Assembly: GCA_001972305.1 (NCBI GenBank)
Contig: BDDD01000121.1
Location: forward strand, 51,189-115,188
Length of the DNA stretch: 64,000 nt
Origin: Cephalotus follicularis
Taxonomy: Eukaryota > Streptophyta > Magnoliopsida > Oxalidales > Cephalotaceae
Direction of reading: 5' to 3'
Of the stretch, positions 57,500-64,000 are shown in pieces. The number at the start of each line of letters is the position of its first letter. The stretch's first letter is position 1. The notes under the pieces are model-generated. The model saw only the letters and a program-made list of their open reading frames with translations, was not told the origin of the DNA and did no database searches. The position numbers were made by a program, and so were the translations under genes.

Positions 57500-57781
57500 T
57501 CAACCATAACATATTGGCTTTTGTCCATAATTTAACTGATACGGACAGAAATTTGATGTTTAGGACATACCACTTGGCTTATTTTCTGAATTCAGCAGTA
57601 ATTTCAGTAAAACATCATTCAATTTACAGTAAAGAAAAATAATTTGTTATGCAGAAAAATCATCAAAAGAAATCGTACTAGCAAAAATTTATTAATGTCA
57701 TGAATGTCAGTAAAATAGACTAATAGCTAGACAGACAGACAGATGTCACAGACCGTACTAGGACACGAATGTCACACCTTT

Positions 57782-57907
57782 GTCCCCTGTTCTTTTTCCT
57801 CTGCCGGTTTAAGTTCAGCTCTACAACGAAGTTCTGCCCAAGCGACAGCTCCCAGCTCTGCCCCTCCTCCTCTACCACGGCTAGAGAAGAAGGACCATGG
57901 GGGCATA
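57782..57907 (+). promoter_or_regulatory. Tat 3' end with polypurine tract
   Basis: Continuation of the Tat 3' spacer after the inserted LTR. It ends in AGAGAAGAAGGACCATGGGGG directly upstream of the 3' LTR at 57908, the expected site of the polypurine tract that primes plus-strand DNA. Confidence 0.6.
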
Positions 57908-58422
57908 TGATGTGGGAAAAAATCTATCAATATTCAGTGCCCACACGTCCTTTGCAGCAGCTACCACGTGTACAAATGATTTAAAATATGGGTGGATAGC
58001 AGACAGAGGTAACGTTTTACCGCCAATAAGGAAACAAGCGAGATCCTAGGTTGTTTCCTAGGGGACCTCCTCCCCAATAACGGAATAAGGCCACAAAATC
58101 AGCCTACATTCCAGGGATTCACCTTCACGATGTCAGCAAGCAGTTATGGCCTGGGTAGACTATAAATACCCCTAACAAAGATTTTATACAGGTCTGTCAT
58201 TTTTATACACAAAAGCACCATGTGATTATCTTTCTCTGCCTTTCACTGACTTTAGCATCGGAGTGTCCCCGGGAGAAAACCCTCGTGAACTTTCGACGAG
58301 TTTGTTCATTCTGTGCAGGGAATTCAATCCAACACCCATTCTCGGAGCAATCAAGTGTTTCTCCTAACAAATCAAACCCTTCCACGTAAGGAACTGTTGA
58401 TGAGAGGATTTTTACATCAACG
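57908..58422 (+). mobile_element. 3' LTR of the Tat element
   Basis: 515 bp, TGATGTGGG...ACATCAACG; the last base is G where the 5' LTR has A. Followed by the target duplication GATTC. Small indels against the 5' LTR occur near 57940, 58010-58020 and 58400. Confidence 0.92.
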
Positions 58423-58427
58423 GATTC

Positions 58428-60068
58428 GAAGGTTTCTATCCTCCTAGAACGGTATCTAATTATTCATGTTTCCGTTCTGCGTTATATATACTTCAAAACA
58501 AAGAAATATAAATTATGAAGAAATATTACTATATGTATTTCAAGTTAAATCAATGAAGGTTAAGAAAAAAACACACAGACCAGTCATTAATATTAGAAAT
58601 TAAACTTTTAACATCCCTTTACTTGTTTTAATGTCTCTTTGCACATGGCCTTGTAGCTAAAGTAATGCCACTCTTTTCCATTCGAGGGAAGATTTAAGGG
58701 TCGAGTACTCGTTAAGGCTCGGTCAATCAAAGTTTAATAATAATAATAATAATAATTCATTTCAGGTCGAGTACTCATTAAGGCTCGGTCAATCAAAGTT
58801 TAATAATAATAATAATAATAATAATTCATTTCATTTGCATTTCTAACCTTTTTAAGTGAAGAAGAAAATATAATTATATTACTTATAAATCAAAGAAATG
58901 CAAATAACACTTCTATAATCGTTAAGATCGATTACATATGGATCCCATAAACTAGTTGAAAAAAAATTTATAATTTGTTAATAGCTTCTTAACGCGGAAT
59001 ATAAGCGTTAATAACTCAATATTGTTCTAGAAGGACGATAATACTCAAAATCACAAGAGATTTTCTTGAATTTGTAAGAATGAGTAATATTATTAATCAC
59101 GAGTGAGTGACATTACAAGTGAGTTATCAAAATATTATTGGTGATTTTTTTATTAAAAATTAAAATATCAATAATAGTGTTTAAAAAAATACTAATAATA
59201 TTTAAACAACTCACTTATGATATCACTTCTGGTTAATAGCATTACTCTGTAAGAATAAATATTTGAATCCTCTAAAATACAAAGAGAAAAGTCTAAAATA
59301 TTATTATTATCAATCGATAACCTTTCAACCATAATAAACAGTATTTATATATATTTTTTTGTTTTTGGAAAAGGTTGATTTTATATATTGGATCATAATT
59401 ACATACCATAAAAGGGGTAGACAAAAGCACTATGCACTTATATACAAATAGAACAAGTGTACTAACTGTATGTTAAGACACGACATGACACCTAAACAAG
59501 GCAAAAATAGGAACAACAACAGAACTAAAAGTTCAAAAAGGAAGCCTCATGAGTTATCTAGGAAGGTCTCTGGTATGCTCCAATTAGATACTAAAGACCT
59601 ATGTCTTTCGGTATCTTCATTCTTCTCCATGCCCGTAGTCTTGTTTACAATGGCCTGGGAGGAAATTAGCTTGGAAAATCGTACAGTTCCTAAGCTACTG
59701 TTTATAACAAACCTTAAAACAAAATTAAAATAATTGAAACAATAAAATATCAAAACACTCCTGAAAAGTACAAAAATATGCAAAAAATTCTCTAAACGAC
59801 TCCGAAACGCTAAAATAACACGTAGGTCATGGAAAAACAAAATACTAAACTTTTTATCTATTTTGTTTTTTTATTTTACATATTAACAAAATTAATCATT
59901 TAAAAAAATTATCTAACAGAGAAACATATCAACTTAAGTAAGAGATATTTTTCTAATCAAAATTTAAGGGTCTCACATGAAAAAGATTGATCTACTAATG
60001 AAATAAAACATGGATGAAAATTACTCGTTGAACCCAAATTTTCAAAATCAAAATAAATAGATTTGTAT
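58428..60068. other. AT-rich intergenic DNA
   Basis: Likely host flank of the Tat insertion. It contains a 66-bp tandem duplication (58699-58830) and ATATTATT-rich sequence near 59090-59240 similar to that at 42260-42460. The ORF at 59470-59733 and its antisense partner have no recognisable similarity and AT-driven codons; I do not call a gene. Confidence 0.55.
58699..58830 (+). repeat. 66-bp tandem duplication with (AAT)n
   Basis: GGTCGAGTACTC at 58699 and 58765. Both copies end in (AAT)n of different length and ATTCATTTCA. Confidence 0.93.
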
Positions 60069-61167
60069 TGATACCCGATTTTGTACGATCACGTTTTATG
60101 TTATTTGCACGATTAATTAAATTGGTAGTTAAACCGAAACATTGTTTCGATCAAACTATCATTTGATAAATTGTTATTATTCAGCATTCATTTTCATTTG
60201 TAATATTTTCCTTTTCTATTTCATTTTATTCTATTTAAATTGATTTAATTTAATTTTCATTTAATCTAATTTTATTAAATTATGTAATATTTTATTTAAT
60301 TTCATAATTTAAATTGATTCTCTATATATTTGATTTTAATTCCATAATAATGCTTTTCTAATTGGGAAAGGAATCAATATCAAAACAAGAAAAAAACCCT
60401 AAACTTGTCATTATAAAAAAGGTATCAATCACATGGACAAAAAGACACAAAAGATACTTGCTTCGCTCTTTTCTATTAGTTTTGTTTGCCTTTCAATTCT
60501 TTTTAGTTGTGTTTATTTATTTTTCGTGTATTATTCCATCATGCAAACTTTGCTCTTATTATCATTTGTGGTTCTTGTTACGAATATCATCTACACGCAC
60601 ACCCGTTGTCACATAAACTTTGCATTGAACACAGCTAGCCTGCAAATAGAATGTAGCCTCTGCCTCACCAATCAACAAACCCACAAATTCACAATCCACA
60701 AGCATCACATTCCACTAACACAACAACTATCGCCACAATCAATCATAACGATCACAATAAAAATATGTCACTTGCAAAACGAAGATACAATACACTAGCA
60801 CAGGAATAACAAAAAACGTAGGCAGATGCAATACAAGAAAAGAGAGAAAAAAAAATGTAGACATTCTTCTTCCCCACGCACCACTGTCAACAGCCCTCAA
60901 CCACCACCCTCAAATCAAAAACCGAATCAGTGCGTGTAAATAAAAAAGGAGAGTGAAAGAACCCCAACGAAACCAAATCCTATCCAGGAAACCCATTAAC
61001 GCCACCGAACCCACTCCCTTTGAATCTTCAAAGGCCAGCCATTGATTAAAGCTTGATCTCGACTCGGGTTTCCTTTAGAGCATATAGCGGGGCTAGAAGC
61101 ATGGGGAAAATGAGAAGAGATACGACTGGAGGGAGAGAGATCGACGGTGAGAGAGAGAACGGCAGCT

Positions 61168-61171
<4 letters not shown>

Positions 61172-61221
<50 letters not shown>
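61172..61221 (+). repeat. (GA)25 microsatellite
   Basis: About 25 perfect GA units. Confidence 0.98.
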
Positions 61222-61225
<4 letters not shown>

Positions 61226-61837
61226 TTTAAGCAGGAAAGAGCATGAGAGCTAATATATTGAAATGAGGAATAAAAAGAGGTTTTGGTTTGATTTGTTTTA
61301 TTCGAATTTGAATTTTGGTTTGTGTTTTGGGCTTGCAGTTTGTGATTTGTATCTAAAGAGTCTGTTTAAATTGGGTTTGCTTATTCATTTGGGTTTTTAT
61401 TTAAGTTTTGGTTATGAGGTTTGTATTTATATTTGGACTTGGGTTTATGTTTTGGTGTTTGGAGCTTAATAGGATTTAATTGTAACTTATTTGGACTTAA
61501 TTTAATTTAAAAGGATTTATTTATCTAGTTTGTTTTTTTATTTTTCCATGACATTTGTATTTTTTTTTTTTTGGGTTTAAATTCCTCTTTATTCTTTTCT
61601 ATTTATGGATTACCGTCTTTGTTAATATGCTAACTCTTTAGTTAATTTGTCTTTCTATAGGTTTTTTTCGTTGTTAATATTTGTTTCCATTTAGATCCTC
61701 GATATCTTGTTAAGGGACCATCAAGAGGTAAACCAATCTTTTCTATATTTCGTTTGACGTGTTAATAGATGTCTTGTCATAATATTTTAATTAATCAATT
61801 TTTGTGCATGCATGAAGTGGATATCGGATATTTCACT

Positions 61838-62175
61838 CGAAATTGAATTAATTAAATTATCTGATAATAAATATATTTTAGAATATTGTAGTAACAATAT
61901 CTTTAAATATATTTTGAGGTCAAAGAATTTTTCCGTTTCAAAGATAGGTAATGTAAGTCTCATAAAAATCTCTTAAAGACAAACAAATAAACTCATAATC
62001 AATGATGTGCTTGGATGTATTAGTTGCACAGGACCCATTAATTGAAATTGGACTAATTAATTATTCGAGGATAAATATATTTCGGGATATTATATTAATA
62101 ATATCTTCAAAATATATTTTGAGGTCAACGAGTTTTTACGTTTCTAACAAAAGTAGAGTAAGTCTCGTAAAAATT
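61838..62175 (+). repeat. Imperfect ~190-bp direct repeat
   Basis: GAATTAATTAAATTAT...ATATATTTTGAGGTCAA...GTAAGTCTC at 61845-61960 recurs with many changes at 62045-62170. Confidence 0.65.
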
Positions 62176-62497
62176 TTAATGCTAAATTAAAAAACCTCTA
62201 GTCGTCATCAAAGATGTAAACAGTAAGTCTGAGACCACGATCACATTTGTATCTTTGTACCTGTTCATTTATTTACATTTTTATTGTACTTTTAGATAAT
62301 TGAGCATGAAAATTTTAATGAATTTGACACAATTTTAGTAATTAGAGGTACCTTCTTTTGACGGGCGTCGTGGGAATGCTATAATACCTTCCCCACATGT
62401 AACCATACTCCCGAATTCAAATATGATAATGTAGACCATTGTAACTAAATTGATAAATTAAATAGGTGATCAATCGCACCTAAACAAAAATGATTTG

Positions 62498-62507
62498 TGG
62501 CGACTCT
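62498..62507 (+). promoter_or_regulatory. Ogre-type primer-binding site core
   Basis: TGGCGACTCT is the first ten bases of the tRNA-Arg-type primer site used by Ogre elements (usually continuing GCTGGGG, here degenerate). Confidence 0.5.
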
Positions 62508-64000
62508 ATAATCGATTTTTGTAAATATTTTGAGATTAACCTATTGGTCCCCTGGACGGATATGGTGCAACAGTCTAGAATTAAAAAAAAAAAAAGAGTT
62601 AGGATCCATTGTCACTTGGAGTCAAGAGTTTGAACTTGTCACCACATTTTATATTATTTAATGGATTTACATCCAATAGTCTACAAAGTGCACTTATGAT
62701 TCTTGAATGTCAATCTATTGAATATTATAAGATGTAGTGATAAACTAAAAGGTTACCACCAAGTGACACTAAATCTTACTTCCAAAAAAATATAATCCAT
62801 TTAAACGCGGTTAAATTTACCTATTGGACCATTTACCCAATAGACCCAAACGAGTTACTTGTTTACCTTGTCTTCATTGTAAATAATTCCTGGGTTATGA
62901 AGTTTGTTTTATTTTGAGTATTGTGCTTTATTTTAGGAAATTATTTCAAATTTATCTATTTCTATATGTATACACTTTAATTTAGAATCCTAAGGAAGTT
63001 ATGATAAAAAACTTGCTTACCTTTATGATAAAAACCGGCTTACTAGTATAAATAAATGAGTCAAATGGGAGGAAGACCCTTAAATCCTTTTCTCGTAAAC
63101 CTAAAAGACCCGTGCTCTCCGTTCTTTTCTAAATCTAAAATATCCCTGTTCTTTTTCTTTTTCTCAAGCAACGTCACGCGCAGCGGGAGTTACGCCTTAT
63201 GAGTTTTTTGAGTAGTTATGAGTATTGTTTGTTTGTTTTTACGTGTATTTTCTAATAATTTGATGAGTTACTACCGGTTCGTCTTTGGATAATGTTAGAT
63301 CTATGAATTTGTTGATTAGATCTTGAGTTTTTTCACTTGATGTGGACTTTTGGTGGGTGGCCTATCGGTTTTGGTGATCTTTAGTACTATCAAGTGAATG
63401 TTTTAAATTATGTGAGGAGTTTTTCTTGTTCACTGACTACTATCCAGCCTCCTGATCAATGAGTAAAGCCAGAATTATATAGATTTCATAACCGTGGTCA
63501 AGGAGACTAAAGACAGTCAAGGTCAACAAGGAAGGCCTTCTGTTCGACGACAACAAGTTGAACGAATAGGGATGCATTTCTCAAGACTAACTCAGAGATG
63601 GTGTTATTCGTCATTGTTGATTTATCTGTTTATCTTCAGTTTTTATGACCGTTATGGTGTTGACCATAGTTGTTGTGACCGTTATGTTGTTGGCATTTAT
63701 GACGTTACAGTGTTTGTGTTCTTGATAACCTTTATGATGATTCTGTTGTAATATCGGTATGTCTGATCTTTATCTAATGATTATCTATTCTTCATTAAAA
63801 AAAAATGACTCAAATGTATATCTTAAAAATATCTTGTTTAATCAGAGATGAGATCTTAGACTGGTAGTCAATTACCTTTATATCTATACAGGGTTTAAAT
63901 TTTTATGCCCATGAAGAAGTTATTTTTAGTGATTTATTATAATAAGTCATTGTGAGTCTCTCATGTGCTAGTTACTCCTCCCACAGATAATGCTGTGATA
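62508..64000. other. Unassigned AT-rich DNA
   Basis: No gene recognised. At about 62598-62625 and 62757-62782 there are imperfect inverted words around TGTCACTTGG / CCAAGTGACA, perhaps a small MITE. The ORF at 63494-63751 has no known similarity. Confidence 0.5.

Larger units (their letters stand above)
52829..57781 (-). mobile_element. Solo LTR B2 (52834-57776) in the Tat element, with target duplication and an inserted CACTA
   Basis: On the minus strand it starts TGTGACATTCGTGTCC at 57776 and ends GGTCCGGGCGTGTCA at 52834. CCTTT flanks both ends (52829-52833 and 57777-57781). It belongs to the same family as the LTRs at 26816, 29386 and 36697. The LTR is split: 57776 to about 57452 is its 5' part; from 55255 leftward the rest follows. 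The gap (about 55256-57451) is a CACTA fragment, with about 80-100 bp of LTR leader lost at the junction. Confidence 0.9.
43608..58427 (+). mobile_element. Tat-lineage Ty3/gypsy element, full length but lacking RT
   Basis: 5' LTR 43613-44129, 3' LTR 57908-58422, and GATTC directly outside both ends (43608-43612 and 58423-58427), so the two LTRs came from one insertion. Order on the plus strand: LTR, primer site region, gag, zinc knuckle, protease (DSG intact), RNase H, a second RNase H, integrase, non-coding spacer, antisense ORF, spacer, polypurine tract, LTR. Dual RNase H and the antisense ORF are hallmarks of the Tat lineage. The RT domain is absent. A solo LTR with a CACTA element inside it occupies 52829-57781; without it the element is about 9.9 kb. 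The LTRs differ at roughly 8-10% of sites by eye, so the insertion is not recent. Confidence 0.92.
60069..62496 (+). mobile_element. Degenerate Ogre-like (Tat lineage) LTR
   Basis: TGATACCCGATTTTGTACG at 60069 resembles the start of plant Ogre LTRs. ACGGGCGTCGTGGGAATGCT with ATACCTTCCCCACATGTAACC at 62360-62405 is a segment commonly seen near their 3' end, and a TGGCGACTCT primer-site motif follows at 62498. It holds a (GA)n run at 61172-61221 and an imperfect direct repeat (about 61838-61975 and 62040-62175). The ORFs at 60362-60798 and 61053-61469 look like AT-rich or repeat-driven chance frames. The interior of the element is not present. Boundaries are approximate. Confidence 0.5.

Noticed and set aside
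59470-59840. Small gene on either strand (87 and 97 codons)
   Set aside because: Each is the mirror of the other, AT-rich, without known similarity or gene signals; evidence too weak.
60362-60798. Possible small membrane protein (Phe/Leu-rich frames of 84 and 121 codons)
   Set aside because: Two overlapping frames in an AT-rich LTR-like region; hydrophobicity follows from T-rich DNA.

Overview
This is a stretch of plant nuclear DNA, most likely from a dicot. It is AT-rich, and nearly all that can be identified is transposable elements (TEs) nested inside one another. I see no intact host gene, rRNA, tRNA or CRISPR array. The plant assignment rests on plant-type Ty3/gypsy lineages (a Tat-lineage element with two RNase H domains and an antisense ORF, and chromovirus-like elements with an initiator-Met tRNA primer site), SIRE-like Ty1/copia and Athila-like LTRs, CACTA (En/Spm) ends with a Transposase_24-type gene, and a fragment of a pentatricopeptide (PPR) gene. 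Genus cannot be inferred.

Layout. 103-2855: solo LTR with a 5-bp target duplication. 2856-5559: Athila/Tat-like 3' end and LTR. 5560-6873: minus-strand SIRE-like copia LTR with primer site. 6886-8127: fragment of a Tat antisense ORF, split by a 95-bp LTR shard. 8022-9544: partial plus-oriented LTR. 9545-14017: minus-strand Ty3/gypsy element 1 (RNase H, RT, protease, gag, primer site, 5' LTR). 13649-16440: a 1,396-bp segment in exact tandem duplicate. 14519-17333: Athila-like LTR, minus. 17694-18444: 137-bp minisatellite. 18512-18818: unidentified coding-like relic. 18819-23079: two plus-oriented LTRs. 23080-32010: minus-strand Ty3/gypsy element 2, with a solo LTR inserted in its gag. 32011-32936: remnant of a third gypsy element. 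33298-35274: two truncated LTRs. 35275-36696: CACTA end carrying a PPR gene fragment. 36697-39219: 5'-truncated LTR. 39390-41876: solo LTR with target duplication. 41877-43607: AT-rich intergenic DNA with a MITE-like hairpin. 43608-58427: a Tat-lineage element bounded by matching target duplications; it lacks reverse transcriptase and contains a solo LTR (52829-57781) that itself contains a CACTA transposase fragment. 60069-62507: degenerate Ogre-like LTR with primer site. The rest is unassigned intergenic DNA.

How the parts relate. There are no operons or host pathways. The gag, protease, RT, RNase H and integrase fragments are parts of retrotransposon polyproteins, and nearly all carry stops, frameshifts or deletions. 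The nesting gives relative ages, for example Tat element, then solo LTR, then CACTA. Three things deserve a second look: arrays of GTCGAC-centred palindromes that recur in the LTRs of several unrelated families; stable hairpins (one with a cUUCGg loop) at similar places in chromovirus-type LTRs; and the complete-looking Tat element that has lost its whole RT domain. An assembly gap of N lies at 27526-27835.
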